A DNA stretch of 64,000 nt from Ciceribacter ferrooxidans (GTDB lineage Bacteria > Pseudomonadota > Alphaproteobacteria > Rhizobiales > Rhizobiaceae), in the NCBI RefSeq assembly GCF_004137355.1, contig NZ_SDVB01000391.1, positions 1 to 64,000 of the forward strand, read 5' to 3'. Each line of letters opens with the position of its first letter. The first letter of the stretch is position 1. Below the pieces are notes generated by a model. It was given only the letters and a program-made list of their open reading frames with translations, made no database searches and was not told the DNA's origin. The position numbers and the translations under genes are program-made. Below are positions 9,486 to 24,349 of this stretch, in pieces.

Positions 9486-10304
9486 CATCAGACCTCGCCG
9501 TCCGGTATCGGCGCCAGCAGGGAGCACGGCCCCGGACAGGCAACAAGGAGAACGACCATGAAGCTCAACGGTAAAGTCTGCATCATCACCGGCTCGGCCA
9601 GCGGCATCGGCCATGCCATCGCCAAGCGCTATGTGGAAGAGGGCGCGAAAGTCGTCATCGCCGACCTGAAGGAAGATCAGGCCCAGGCGGCGGCCGATGC
9701 CCTGACATCGATGGGCCCGGGCGAAGCCTTCGGCATCGCCATGGACGTGACGGATGAGGCGGCGGTCAATGCCGGCGTGGCGAAGACGGTCGAAAAATGG
9801 GGACGTGTCGATGTCCTGGTGTCGAATGCCGGTATCCAGATCGTCCACCGAATTGAGGATTTCCCCTTCGCCGACTGGAAGAAGATGCTGTCGATCCATC
9901 TCGACGGAGCTTTCCTGACCACGAAAGCGTGCATCCCGCACATGAAGAGCCAGGGCGGCGGCGCGATCATCTACATGGGGTCGGTGCATTCGCACGAGGC
10001 CTCGCCGCTGAAATCGGCTTATGTCACCGCCAAGCACGGATTGCTCGGGCTGGCGCGGGTGGTGGCCAAGGAAGGCGGTTCGTCCGGCATTCGGGCGAAC
10101 GTCATCTGCCCCGGTTTCGTGCGCACGCCCCTGGTCGACAAGCAGATCCCCGAACAGGCGAAGGAACTCGGCATTTCCGAGGATGAGGTCATCAAGAAGG
10201 TCATGCTCGGCGAAACCGTGGATGGCGAATTCACCACGGTCGAGGACGTCGCCGAGGTGGCGCTGATGTTTGCCGGTTTCGAGACCAATGCGCTCACGGG
10301 GCAG

Positions 10305-13595
<3,291 letters not shown>

Positions 13596-13702
13596 TCGTT
13601 GGCAGAACGGAACGCCGGTGTGCGGCCTGCCGCCAGGGCCGCGCACAGGCAGTCGGACCGAGAGAGCGCCGCACCCCGCGCCGCACTCGGGTACCGGCCG
13701 GA

Positions 13703-13740
13703 AACGGGAACAGCCGGGGTTCGCCCCGGCTGTTCCCGTT
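13703..13740. terminator. Bidirectional terminator between katG and a LysR gene
   Basis: Perfect 17-bp inverted repeat, AACGGGAACAGCCGGGG and its complement, closed by a TTCG tetraloop, between two convergent genes. No long T-run follows on either side. Confidence 0.75.
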
Positions 13741-13770
13741 CTGCTGACTATGTCCGGCTGTGCCGGCGGC

Positions 13771-14724
13771 TTACCAGCCCGGGATCATGTGGCCGGCGCG
13801 TAGCCGCGGATAGTAGCGGGGATAGGTCTTGACGTCGCCTTCGAGATCGTCGTCGACCGCCGATGGTGTAATGTTGTCGAGGCAAGCCGTGATGTGGTCG
13901 GTGATGGCGTTCATCAGCGAGGTGGAAAGCCCGGGCCGTTTCATCAGGCCGATCTGCACCGGCGGCAGCGGCGGAAAGCCGTCAGCCTGCGTCAGCACCT
14001 TCATGCCGGTACGGAGCGCCGATTCCGGCAGCACCGAAACCGCCATGCCGGCGAGCACGGCAGCGGCCACCACGGTCGAGGACCAGCTGGTGAACAGGAT
14101 CTGGTAGTCGCGGCCGTCGGCGTCCAGCGCCGAGCAGGCGAGCTGGCGCCAGTTGCAGTCGCGCCGTCCGACGGCGAGCGGCACCGGCGCGTCGTCACGC
14201 AGCGGATGGTTGGCCGAGGCGACCCAGCAGAGCGGTTCGGTGCGGACCACGTCCGAGCTGCGGGCGCGCGGATTGTGGGTGACAAGCGCGATGTCGAGCT
14301 CGCCGCGGGCCATCTTCTCGGCAAGGTCAACCGACGGCTCGCAGACGATGTAGAGCTCGACGTTCGGGTGGGTTTTCGCAAAACGGCCGATGATTTCCGG
14401 CATGTAGCGGTCGGCGTAATCGTCCGGCGTGCCGATCCTCAGTGTGCCTTCCAGCCGGTTGTCGTCGAATGCGGCGATCGCCTCCGAGTTCAGCCGGATG
14501 ATCCGCCGCGCATAATTCAGGAGCTTCTCTCCCTCGGCCGTCAGCCGGTTGCCGCGGCCGTCCTTGATAAAGAGCTGCTTGCCGATGCGTTCCTCCAGCC
14601 GCCGCATCTGCATGGAAACGGCCGACTGGGTCTTGAAGACGCGGCCCGCGGCCTTCGTGAAGCTTCCGGTGTCGACGATCGCGATGAAGGTCTGGAGCTG
14701 GTCGATATCGAGTGGCGCTGACAT
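13771..14724 (-). CDS. LysR family transcriptional regulator (LrhA/LsrB-like branch)
   Basis: 317-residue LysR regulator. The DNA-binding helix-turn-helix is near residues 17-45 (TGSFTKAAGRVFKTQSAVS), followed by a substrate-binding domain. The N-terminus LDIDQLQTFIAIVDTGSFTKAA recalls the rhizobial LrhA/LsrB branch, but the exact orthologue is uncertain. It is divergent from the DUF1127 gene at 14930 with about 205 bp between starts, and the convergent katG lies on its other side. Its effector and targets cannot be read from sequence. Confidence 0.85.
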   Translation of the reverse strand: MSAPLDIDQLQTFIAIVDTGSFTKAAGRVFKTQSAVSMQMRRLEERIGKQLFIKDGRGNRLTAEGEKLLNYARRIIRLNSEAIAAFDDNRLEGTLRIGTPDDYADRYMPEIIGRFAKTHPNVELYIVCEPSVDLAEKMARGELDIALVTHNPRARSSDVVRTEPLCWVASANHPLRDDAPVPLAVGRRDCNWRQLACSALDADGRDYQILFTSWSSTVVAAAVLAGMAVSVLPESALRTGMKVLTQADGFPPLPPVQIGLMKRPGLSTSLMNAITDHITACLDNITPSAVDDDLEGDVKTYPRYYPRLRAGHMIPGW

Positions 14725-14929
14725 GGGGAAATTCCATCAGATGGATTGATGATAACTATTAGAAACATTCGTTGGACTGATCAATAGCTTTTCAGCATCA
14801 TCACGATGCAAATCAACCGGAGCCGCCCCATCGGCTCCCCCCAACCTCCATGCCCCGACGGTTGGCTCTACCCTTTGCCGGGTAAGAGCCCGCCTCCATT
14901 CGTGCCGAAATCGAAAGGACTTTGTCGCC

Positions 14930-15229
14930 ATGAGCACGACCGAACGGATGATAGAACTCGATCTCGCGGTCTCCCGGCCGACGCTTGCCGCGCGTCTCGC
15001 CGCAACCTGGGAAGGGACGAAATCCGTTCTGCGCGCGCTGCGGAACCGACGAGTCGCGAACCGCCTTGCCGAACTCGACGATGCGCTGCTGCGCGACATC
15101 GGACTTTCCCGCGCCGATGTCGAGAGCATCCTTCGGACCTCCGGCATTGCGGACGATCCTTCGCGTCTTCTCACGCGTACCGCGCGTAATCGCGCCGACC
15201 GTTCGTTGCTGTCGGCGAAGTCCGAGTGA
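14930..15229 (+). CDS. DUF1127 (YjiS-like) domain protein
   Basis: Small basic protein of 99 residues. The DUF1127 core lies in the middle: NRRVANRLAELDDALLRDIG then LSRADVESI. Members of this alphaproteobacterial family are small, often stress- or growth-phase-controlled, and some affect RNA turnover or phosphate/carbon metabolism; the role here is not known. It is divergent from a LysR gene and is followed by an intrinsic terminator, so it forms its own transcript. Confidence 0.85.
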   Translation: MSTTERMIELDLAVSRPTLAARLAATWEGTKSVLRALRNRRVANRLAELDDALLRDIGLSRADVESILRTSGIADDPSRLLTRTARNRADRSLLSAKSE

Positions 15230-15275
15230 CCCTCTCCCAATCCCCGCAGGGTGACTGCCAATAGCCCTGCCGACT

Positions 15276-15310
15276 TGCCCGGTGACCCTCCCAGTCCCGG
15301 GCATTTTTTT
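15276..15310 (+). terminator. Intrinsic terminator after the DUF1127 gene
   Basis: TGCCCGG, 14-nt loop, CCGGGCA, then seven T. It lies 47 bp after the stop codon. Confidence 0.8.
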
Positions 15311-15361
15311 ATGCCCAAGAATCTTTGCGCCAACCTCCCACAGCTTTTCCGTTCGCGGTAA

Positions 15362-17911
<2,550 letters not shown>

Positions 17912-17950
17912 GACCGGCGGGCGGCGGTCTCGCCGCCTGTGCCTGAACTG

Positions 17951-17987
17951 ATACCAAATCTCGGTTCACGTCACCGAGACTTGGTAT
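17951..17987. terminator. Bidirectional terminator-like hairpin
   Basis: ATACCAAATCTCGGT, 7-nt loop, ACCGAGACTTGGTAT: a 15-bp stem with one mismatch between the convergent chemoreceptor and DUF937 genes. Confidence 0.65.
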
Positions 17988-17998
17988 AAGCGAAAGGA

Positions 17999-18901
17999 TC
18001 AGCCTTTGCCGTTCGGTGCATCGCCTTGCGGCGCCGGCTCCTCTTCGGGGGCATCGTCCGTCTTTCCCAGATAGCTTTCGAAGATCTGCTCCATGCTCTT
18101 CTGGTAGCTCTTCTGCACTTCGAGGCCGCTGTCGAACATGGCGTTCACCATGGTCGTGAACTGCTCTGTCGCCTGGTCTTTCGGCTTCTCGGCGGGCTTG
18201 GCAGCCTCGCCCTGCGGTGCCGGAGCCGTTCCCGCATAGCTCGCCATCATCTCCTGGAAGGCCTTGGCGAAGGGGTTCTCGAAGAAAGGGTTGGCGGCAG
18301 CGGGCGCGGGCTGCGGCTGGCTCGGCTTGACGCCGAACATCGTCTGCATCGCCTGCGTGAAGGGGTTGTCGAAGAGGTTCGGCTCCTTGGGCTTTGCCTT
18401 CGGTGTGAAGCCCATGCCCTCGAGCCACTGCTGAGTCATCGCGCCCATCGGTGAGTTGGCGAAGGCGGAAGCGTCGAACTGTCCGGTGGTCTGTTTGGAA
18501 AGCCCGCCCATGATCGTATCGGCCATGGCCGGCATCATCTTCTTGAAGATATCCTGGCTGATGCCGGTGAACTGTGCCGCCTGGGCTGCGATCGCCCGAG
18601 AGACTTCTTTCGAGCCGAAGAGCTGTTCGAGCACCGTGTTGCCGTCGGCGATGCCTTGCGGCGTGAAGGCCGCGGTCATGTCCTCGAAGTATTTCGCATA
18701 GTTCCCGGAGGCCATGGCGCCCAGGAGCGCGGTCATGTCATACGGATTGGCGGTGTTGCGCTTGAAGCCCGAGGAGAATGCCGGCATGAGCGCGGCCACG
18801 GCCTGTGCCGCCTGCTCCTGCGCGAGGTTGAACTGCCTCGCGACCGCTTCCATCGCCGTGCCATTCTGCGCCCGCAACATCATCTCGAACAGTGGTAGCA
18901 T
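17999..18901 (-). CDS. DUF937 domain-containing protein
   Basis: 300-residue protein beginning MLPLFEMMLRAQNG and GTAMEAVARQFNLAQEQAAQ, the helical repeat start of DUF937 proteins. The middle part is helical; the C-terminal third is rich in Pro, Ala, Gln and Phe (NPFFENPFAKAFQEMM) and ends in an acidic, probably disordered tail. There is no signal peptide or membrane segment. The function of the family is unknown; in rhizobia it is sometimes annotated simply as hypothetical. It is transcribed alone, convergent with the chemoreceptor. Confidence 0.75.
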   Translation of the reverse strand: MLPLFEMMLRAQNGTAMEAVARQFNLAQEQAAQAVAALMPAFSSGFKRNTANPYDMTALLGAMASGNYAKYFEDMTAAFTPQGIADGNTVLEQLFGSKEVSRAIAAQAAQFTGISQDIFKKMMPAMADTIMGGLSKQTTGQFDASAFANSPMGAMTQQWLEGMGFTPKAKPKEPNLFDNPFTQAMQTMFGVKPSQPQPAPAAANPFFENPFAKAFQEMMASYAGTAPAPQGEAAKPAEKPKDQATEQFTTMVNAMFDSGLEVQKSYQKSMEQIFESYLGKTDDAPEEEPAPQGDAPNGKG

Positions 18902-18953
18902 GGATGGCGGCCCTCCGGTTGCATGCAGCGCGTCGTTCCCGCACTATAACCGG

Positions 18954-18979
18954 AAAAAGCCGAGCGCAAACCGCTTTTT
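18954..18979 (-). terminator. Terminator after gshA (minus strand)
   Basis: AAAAAGC, 12-nt loop, GCTTTTT, giving a T-run on the minus strand about 50 bp past the gshA stop. Confidence 0.6.
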
Positions 18980-19025
18980 AGCGCCGCCCGCCGCGGAGTG
19001 GGCATCCCGTGCAGGGCGGTTGCCC

Positions 19026-20399
19026 TCAGTACTGGTAGTCCTCGAAGACGTGCTCGATATCGCGGTTCCAGCGGCCGTCGTAGAGCGCCAGCATGTCCTC
19101 GGCGAGCGTCGTCTTCTTGGCGAGGATTTCGTCGAGCGATGCGAGAAAGACGCTCTCGTCCTGCCCGTCACTGTTGAGATGACCCCGCGCCTTGAGACCC
19201 GCCCGCGACATGTCGACCACCTGCCTCGCGACGTCGAGCACGCTGCGGCCGGCGACCTCCGCGGTCAGTCCCTTCGCCGGCACGGCATCGCGCATCGCGA
19301 TGACGTCCGCATGGGTCCAGTTGTGGGTGAGGTCGTCGGCGGCAGCAAGGCTCGCATCGTCATAGAGGAGGCCGACCCAGAAAGCCGGCAGCGCGCAGAT
19401 CCGCCGCCACGGGCCGCCGTCGGCGCCGCGCATCTCGAGGAAGCGCTTCAGCCGGACATCGGGGAAGAGCGTCGAAAGATGGTTCGTCCAGTCGCCGAGC
19501 GTCGGTTCCCATTCGGCGATCTCACCCTTCAGGGCCCCGGCCATGAACTGGCGGAAGGTGACGTGGGTACAGTCGTGGTAATGACCGTCGCGGACGACGA
19601 AATACATCGGAACGTCGAGCGCCCATTCGACGTAATCTTTGAAACCGAACGTTTCGTTGAAGACGAAGGGCAGGGCGCCGGCCCGCGCATTGTCGGTGTC
19701 CCGCCAGATGTCACCGCGCCAGGAAAGCAGGCCGTTCGGCTTGCCCTCGGTAAACGGCGAGGAGGCGAAAAGCGCGGTCGCGATCGACTGCAGCTTCATC
19801 GACACGCGCATCTTCCGGCGCATGTCGTCTTCCGAGGAGAAGTCGAGGTTCACCTGGATGGTGCAGGTCCGGTACATCATGTCCAGGCCCTTGCTGCCCA
19901 CCTTCGGCATGTAGCGCGTCATGATGTCGTAGCGCGACTTCGGCATGCGCGGCGTTTCGGCGAGCGTCCACTTGGGGCTGCCGCCGATGCCGAGAAAGCG
20001 GATGCCCATCGGCTCGGCCACCTCGCGCAGCACCGAAAGATGCTGGTTCGATTCCCGGCAGGTCTGGTGGAGCGTTTCGAGTGGACCGCCGGAGAGTTCG
20101 AACTGTCCGCCCGGTTCGATGGAGATCGCGCCTTCGCCGTCTCCGCCGGCAAGGCCGATGATGTTCTCCCCGTCCATGATCGGTTCCCAGCCGAGCTTCT
20201 GCTGCATGCCGTTGAGCAGCGCCGAGATGCTCGCCTCACCGAAATAGGGGACGGGGCTGTTGTCCGCCCGGAAGAAGGCGAACTTCTCGTGTTCCGTTCC
20301 GATCCGGAAGGCCTCGCGCGGCTTGCAGCCTTCTGCGAGGTAGCCGACCATTTCGTCGACCGACGTGAGCGGAGTGTGATCGGTGGTGTCGCGAGCCAT
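19026..20399 (-). CDS. gshA: Glutamate-cysteine ligase
   Basis: Joins glutamate and cysteine in the first, ATP-dependent step of glutathione synthesis. 457 residues of the proteobacterial/plant-type GCS2 family, recognisable from RIGTEHEKFAFF, the ISIEPGGQFELSGGP active-site segment and MYRTCTIQVNLDF. I chose the ATG at 20399 (MARDTTDHTPLTS), with AAGG upstream, over one 14 codons earlier that has no ribosome binding site. It lies downstream of rsmE on the same strand with a 139-bp gap. Confidence 0.95.
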   Translation of the reverse strand: MARDTTDHTPLTSVDEMVGYLAEGCKPREAFRIGTEHEKFAFFRADNSPVPYFGEASISALLNGMQQKLGWEPIMDGENIIGLAGGDGEGAISIEPGGQFELSGGPLETLHQTCRESNQHLSVLREVAEPMGIRFLGIGGSPKWTLAETPRMPKSRYDIMTRYMPKVGSKGLDMMYRTCTIQVNLDFSSEDDMRRKMRVSMKLQSIATALFASSPFTEGKPNGLLSWRGDIWRDTDNARAGALPFVFNETFGFKDYVEWALDVPMYFVVRDGHYHDCTHVTFRQFMAGALKGEIAEWEPTLGDWTNHLSTLFPDVRLKRFLEMRGADGGPWRRICALPAFWVGLLYDDASLAAADDLTHNWTHADVIAMRDAVPAKGLTAEVAGRSVLDVARQVVDMSRAGLKARGHLNSDGQDESVFLASLDEILAKKTTLAEDMLALYDGRWNRDIEHVFEDYQY

Positions 20400-20538
20400 G
20401 AAGTGAACCTTGTTGGCGAGGTCGGTCCTGGAACGGGCCATCGCGTGAATGGACCGGAACGAAGCCGGTGTGCAAGTGAAATTCTCTCAAGCCTTCGTCA
20501 AAAAAATCGGAAGCTTGCGGCAGGTCAAGCCCGTCGCG

Positions 20539-21276
20539 TCAATGCCAGTCGCCGACGGTTGCCTGAACCACGGCAAGGGCCGCGACCGCAGCGGTATCGG
20601 CGCGGAGGATGCGCGGCCCGAGCGGAATTGCCGTGACGAAGTCGAGCCCGCGCAGCAGCGCCCGTTCCTCCTCGGAAAAGCCGCCCTCCGGCCCGACGAG
20701 CAGGGCGAGCGACCGCTCGCGGATACCCTGAAGGGCGGCGAGGGGATTCTGCGTCGCGCTGTCCTCGTCGCAAAAGATGATCCGCCGTGCGGCGGGCCAG
20801 CGTTCCAACAGGTCCTTCAGCCGCTTCGGCGCCGCGACCGTCGGAATCGAAAGGACGCCGCACTGCTCGGCGGCCTCGACGACATTCGCCTGTAGCCGGT
20901 CGAGATTGGTGATCTTGCCCTGGACGTGCTGCGTCATCACGGGTTGCAGCAGGCCGGCCCCCATCTCGACGGCCTTCTGCACGAGATAGTCCATCCGCCC
21001 GACCTTCAGCGGCGCGAAGAGAAAGTGCAGGTCGCAGGGCTCGGGCTGAGCCCGCGTCTGCTCCGTGGCGGTCATCAGGATGCGCTTGCGGGTCGGGAAG
21101 GCGAGTGTCGCCTTCCATTCGCCGTCGCGGCCGTTGAAGAGGAGGAGTTCCGAACCCTCCTCCATCCGCAGCACGTTGGCGAGATAGTTGAACTGCTCCG
21201 GGCCGGCTTCCACCGTCCCGCCGGCCGAGAGCCCTGCGGTGACGAAAAGCCTCTGCATCCGGTAATTGGCGCGCAT
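20539..21276 (-). CDS. rsmE: 16S rRNA (uracil(1498)-N3)-methyltransferase
   Basis: SAM-dependent SPOUT methyltransferase that modifies U1498 of 16S rRNA. 245 residues: an N-terminal PUA-like part ([18 protein letters not shown]) and a C-terminal knotted domain with [13 protein letters not shown] and [12 protein letters not shown], the RsmE signature. The ATG at 21276 has GAGGGG upstream. The start lies 19 bp past the stop of the phosphate permease gene, and gshA follows, so the three may form one transcript. Confidence 0.95.
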   Translation of the reverse strand: MRANYRMQRLFVTAGLSAGGTVEAGPEQFNYLANVLRMEEGSELLLFNGRDGEWKATLAFPTRKRILMTATEQTRAQPEPCDLHFLFAPLKVGRMDYLVQKAVEMGAGLLQPVMTQHVQGKITNLDRLQANVVEAAEQCGVLSIPTVAAPKRLKDLLERWPAARRIIFCDEDSATQNPLAALQGIRERSLALLVGPEGGFSEEERALLRGLDFVTAIPLGPRILRADTAAVAALAVVQATVGDWH

Positions 21277-21295
21277 GATCCCGATATTCCCCTCT

Positions 21296-22801
21296 TCAAA
21301 CGAAGAGCAGGAACATAACCCAGTAGAGCAGCGCCGCAAGCCCCGCCGCGGCCGGGACGGTGATCACCCAGGCGGCGAGAATGCTCAGCATGTGTGAGCG
21401 ACGCACCAGCTTGCGGCGATGCTGTTCGTCGGCATTCGGTTCGCCGCTGTCCTCGGCGTCAGGGTTGCCGTTCTTCTTCTGGATATAGGCGCTGCGTCGC
21501 CTGGAATGGCGCGTGTACCACTCACGAAACAGGCCGACGCCGAACACCGCGCCGACGGCGATGTGGGTCGAGCTCACCGGCAGACCGAGCCAGGAGGCGG
21601 AGATCACCGTCACGGCGGAGGAGAGCGAGACGCAGTAGGCGCGCATCGGATTGAGTTTGGTGATCTGGCTGCCAACCAGCCGGATCAATCGCGGGCCGAA
21701 GAGCAATAGGCCTGACGAGATGCCGAGTGCGCCGATCCACATCACCCAGGAGGGTGCCTCGCCGCTCCGCAGCGGCCCGCCGGCGCTCAGGGCGTCGACG
21801 ATCGCCGTCACGGGGCCGATCGCGTTCGCCACGTCGTTGGCGCCGTGGGCGAAGGAAAGGAGCGCGGCGGCAAAGGCGAGCGGCAGGCGGAAGAGCTTGC
21901 GGAGCGACTGGTTACGGTTTTCCAGTCCGATCGACTGGCGGGCGACGTAAGGGATGCTGGCGAACCACACGACAAGACCGGTGGTCGCGCCGAAGATCGT
22001 CGCCGTTGCCCGGCTCATATGGTAGACCTGCCCGCTTCCCCTGATCGTCAGATAGCTCGCGAAGGAGCCGACCATCAGACCGACAAGTACGGGTACCCAT
22101 CGCCGTGCCGCGGCGATCTTGTCGTCCTGATAGATGATGACGGTCTTGAGGAACCAGAGGATCAGGGCGGCGATGGCGCCGCCGAGCAGCGGTGACACGA
22201 CCCAGCTCATCGTGATCCCGATCATCGTCGACCAGTCGACGGCGCCGAAGCCGCTGGCGGCGATGCCGGCCCCCATCACGCCGCCGACGATCGAGTGCGT
22301 GGTCGAGACGGGCGCGTTGGTCCAGGTGGCGATGTTGATCCAGAGGGCTGCGGCGAGCAACGCCGAAAGCATGATGAAGGAAATGATCCTGGGATCGGTC
22401 GCCTCGCGGCTGTCGAGCAGGCCAGAGGCGATGGTGGCGACGACGTCGCCTCCGGCGATCACCGCGCCGGCGATCTCGCATACGGCGGCGATCACCAGCG
22501 CCGCGCCGATGGTGAGTGCCCGGGCCCCGACTGCGGCTCCGACATTGTTCGTCACGTCGTTGGCGCCGATGTTCATCGCCATGTAGGCGCCGATACCGGC
22601 TGCGGCGATCAGCAGTGCGCCGCCCGGCTGTCCGAGACCGTAAGCGCCGGCGAACACGGTCGCGAACACGAGGAACACCATGCCGAGCGCAACGGGGACG
22701 TGCCGGCGAAGCACGAAATGCCGCGCCTCCTCGACATAGGTGACCTTGTCGAGATCCTTGTCGAGTGTCGGCTTGAAGAGCTTCGGCGGCGCGCCGGCCA
22801 T
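21296..22801 (-). CDS. PiT family inorganic phosphate transporter
   Basis: Low-affinity metal-phosphate/proton symporter of the inner membrane, 501 residues, with about 10-12 hydrophobic segments. Both family signature repeats are present: [16 protein letters not shown] in the N-terminal half and [14 protein letters not shown] in the C-terminal half. A charged, probably cytosolic linker ([17 protein letters not shown]) lies before the last helix. It is the first gene of the pit-rsmE-gshA run on the minus strand. No Pho box was identified by eye. Confidence 0.92.
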   Translation of the reverse strand: MAGAPPKLFKPTLDKDLDKVTYVEEARHFVLRRHVPVALGMVFLVFATVFAGAYGLGQPGGALLIAAAGIGAYMAMNIGANDVTNNVGAAVGARALTIGAALVIAAVCEIAGAVIAGGDVVATIASGLLDSREATDPRIISFIMLSALLAAALWINIATWTNAPVSTTHSIVGGVMGAGIAASGFGAVDWSTMIGITMSWVVSPLLGGAIAALILWFLKTVIIYQDDKIAAARRWVPVLVGLMVGSFASYLTIRGSGQVYHMSRATATIFGATTGLVVWFASIPYVARQSIGLENRNQSLRKLFRLPLAFAAALLSFAHGANDVANAIGPVTAIVDALSAGGPLRSGEAPSWVMWIGALGISSGLLLFGPRLIRLVGSQITKLNPMRAYCVSLSSAVTVISASWLGLPVSSTHIAVGAVFGVGLFREWYTRHSRRRSAYIQKKNGNPDAEDSGEPNADEQHRRKLVRRSHMLSILAAWVITVPAAAGLAALLYWVMFLLFV

Positions 22802-22919
22802 GAGGTGTCTTTCTTCGGTGGGAACGGGCCGGTCCGTTCCCGGTCGTCATTGATGTCGGCCCGGACGCCCTAACGGTGGTACGCGCCCACCGGAGCGGGC
22901 GAAATGCTCAGCCCCGGTC

Positions 22920-23426
22920 TCAGCCTTCCTCGGGTGTATCGTCCGCGGGCGGCATGTTCGCAGCCATCTGCGCCAGTCGATGGAAGAGCACCTTCAGCTC
23001 GGGTTCGTTGACGCGAGCGGTCGCCTCCTCGCAGCTTACCCATTCGAGGCGGCGGGTTCCCTTCTCCCGGAAATCCTTCGCCATCTCCTTCACCAGAAGA
23101 AGATGTACCTGGACGCGGCAGTGGATTTTCAGCCCCCCGTCCATTCCCTTGGCGTAGCTGTAGTAACCGAAGGGTTCGTGGGAAACCTTTCCCTTGACGC
23201 CGGCTTCCTCCCAGGCCTCGCGCTCGGCGACGGCATGCGACTTCTTGCCGGCCATCGGCCAGCCCTTCGGGATCACCCACCGGCCGGTGTCGCGGCTCGT
23301 CAGCAGCAGGACCTCGATGCCACCCTGCTTCTTGCGCGGACGATAGCACAGGGCGGCATATTGCTGGCGCGGCGGCCGCCGCAACATCAACTGCACGTCC
23401 GAGGCGATCCGGCTCATGATGGTCAA
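22920..23426 (-). CDS. Nudix hydrolase (DIPP-like)
   Basis: 168-residue Nudix protein, probably hydrolysing a nucleoside- or inositol-linked diphosphate. The Nudix box begins GWPMAGKKSHAVA and ends EREAWEEAGV. The catalytic REAWEEAG core is intact, while box position 7, usually Glu, is Lys; this variant is frequent in alphaproteobacterial diadenosine/diphosphoinositol-polyphosphate-type members. The start may be the Met at 23426 or the one at 23417. It stands alone on the minus strand. Confidence 0.85.
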   Translation of the reverse strand: MTIMSRIASDVQLMLRRPPRQQYAALCYRPRKKQGGIEVLLLTSRDTGRWVIPKGWPMAGKKSHAVAEREAWEEAGVKGKVSHEPFGYYSYAKGMDGGLKIHCRVQVHLLLVKEMAKDFREKGTRRLEWVSCEEATARVNEPELKVLFHRLAQMAANMPPADDTPEEG

Positions 23427-23581
23427 TTCCCGCTGTCTCCTGTCTCCGTAGCTTACGCCGTGGTTGTGTTCGTTCGGTGACCTCTCCGAAATGGTGCGGC
23501 GAATCAGTCAAGCGACCGTTTAACCATCGATGTTGGATCAACGGCACGTCAGGTCAAGTGTTCTGCTTGCCCACTTTTGGG

Positions 23582-24349
23582 CTATGCACCGATCATGCGC
23601 ACCCGCCAATGCCGGAGCCCGTCGATGACGCCGTCGGCCGTGTTGCGTTCGGCGAGATAAACGTCGTCGCGTTCCTCCGCGAGCCGGCGCAGTTCGGGAT
23701 GGGCGTTGGCCGGAACGATGCCGCGCACGCCGTCGAGAAGGAACATGCCGAGATCGTTGCCCGTGTCGCCGGCGACGACCGCTTCGTGCAAGCCGATGCC
23801 GAGCTCTCCGCAAAGCCAGGTCAGCGCCTTGCCCTTGTCGGCATTGCCGGGCAGAACGTCAAGGTCGCGTCCGCTCGAATAGACGAGTTTCACCGAAAGG
23901 CCCTCGGCCCGCAGTTCCTCCTCCAGCGCCTCGATCCGTTCGAGCGGGGCATCGTGGAAATACCAGCTGGACTTGAGTGCATGCTGATAGCGTTCCGGCT
24001 GGCGCCTGATACCGGGGAGGGCGCGCAGGCGCTCCGCAATCCGGAGCGGATCATAATCCCGGTCGAGCGAAGCGGCGTAGGCTTCCGCGATCTCCGGCAC
24101 CGTCGCGGCGTGCATCATCGTGCCGACGCCGCCGATGAGGTAGTCCGCCTCCGGCAGTCCTTCCTCGGCGATGAAGGCCAGGATGTCCTCGATCAGCCGG
24201 CCGCTGTTGTAAACGAGCAGCGGGCGGCTCGCGGCGTCGAGGCTCGCCCAGTAGTCGGCAAAGCGTCGCGAGGCATCCCGATCACCGGCAAGCGTGCCGT
24301 CGAGGTCGGAGGAGAATATCCGCACCGCGTTCAGTCGCCGTCGTTCCAT
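23582..24349 (-). CDS. mfppA: Mannosylfructose-phosphate phosphatase (sucrose-phosphatase-like HAD)
   Basis: HAD-superfamily phosphatase of 255 residues of the sucrose-phosphatase type. Motif I is SSDLDGTLAGD, motif II is in YNSGRLIEDI, the catalytic Lys is in NADKGKAL and motif IV is AGDTGNDLGM. Its start overlaps the 3' end of the upstream glycosyltransferase gene by 19 bp, showing translational coupling. In Agrobacterium this pair makes mannosylfructose, a compatible solute; the phosphatase removes the 6'-phosphate. Sucrose phosphate is the main alternative substrate. Confidence 0.82.
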   Translation of the reverse strand: MERRRLNAVRIFSSDLDGTLAGDRDASRRFADYWASLDAASRPLLVYNSGRLIEDILAFIAEEGLPEADYLIGGVGTMMHAATVPEIAEAYAASLDRDYDPLRIAERLRALPGIRRQPERYQHALKSSWYFHDAPLERIEALEEELRAEGLSVKLVYSSGRDLDVLPGNADKGKALTWLCGELGIGLHEAVVAGDTGNDLGMFLLDGVRGIVPANAHPELRRLAEERDDVYLAERNTADGVIDGLRHWRVRMIGA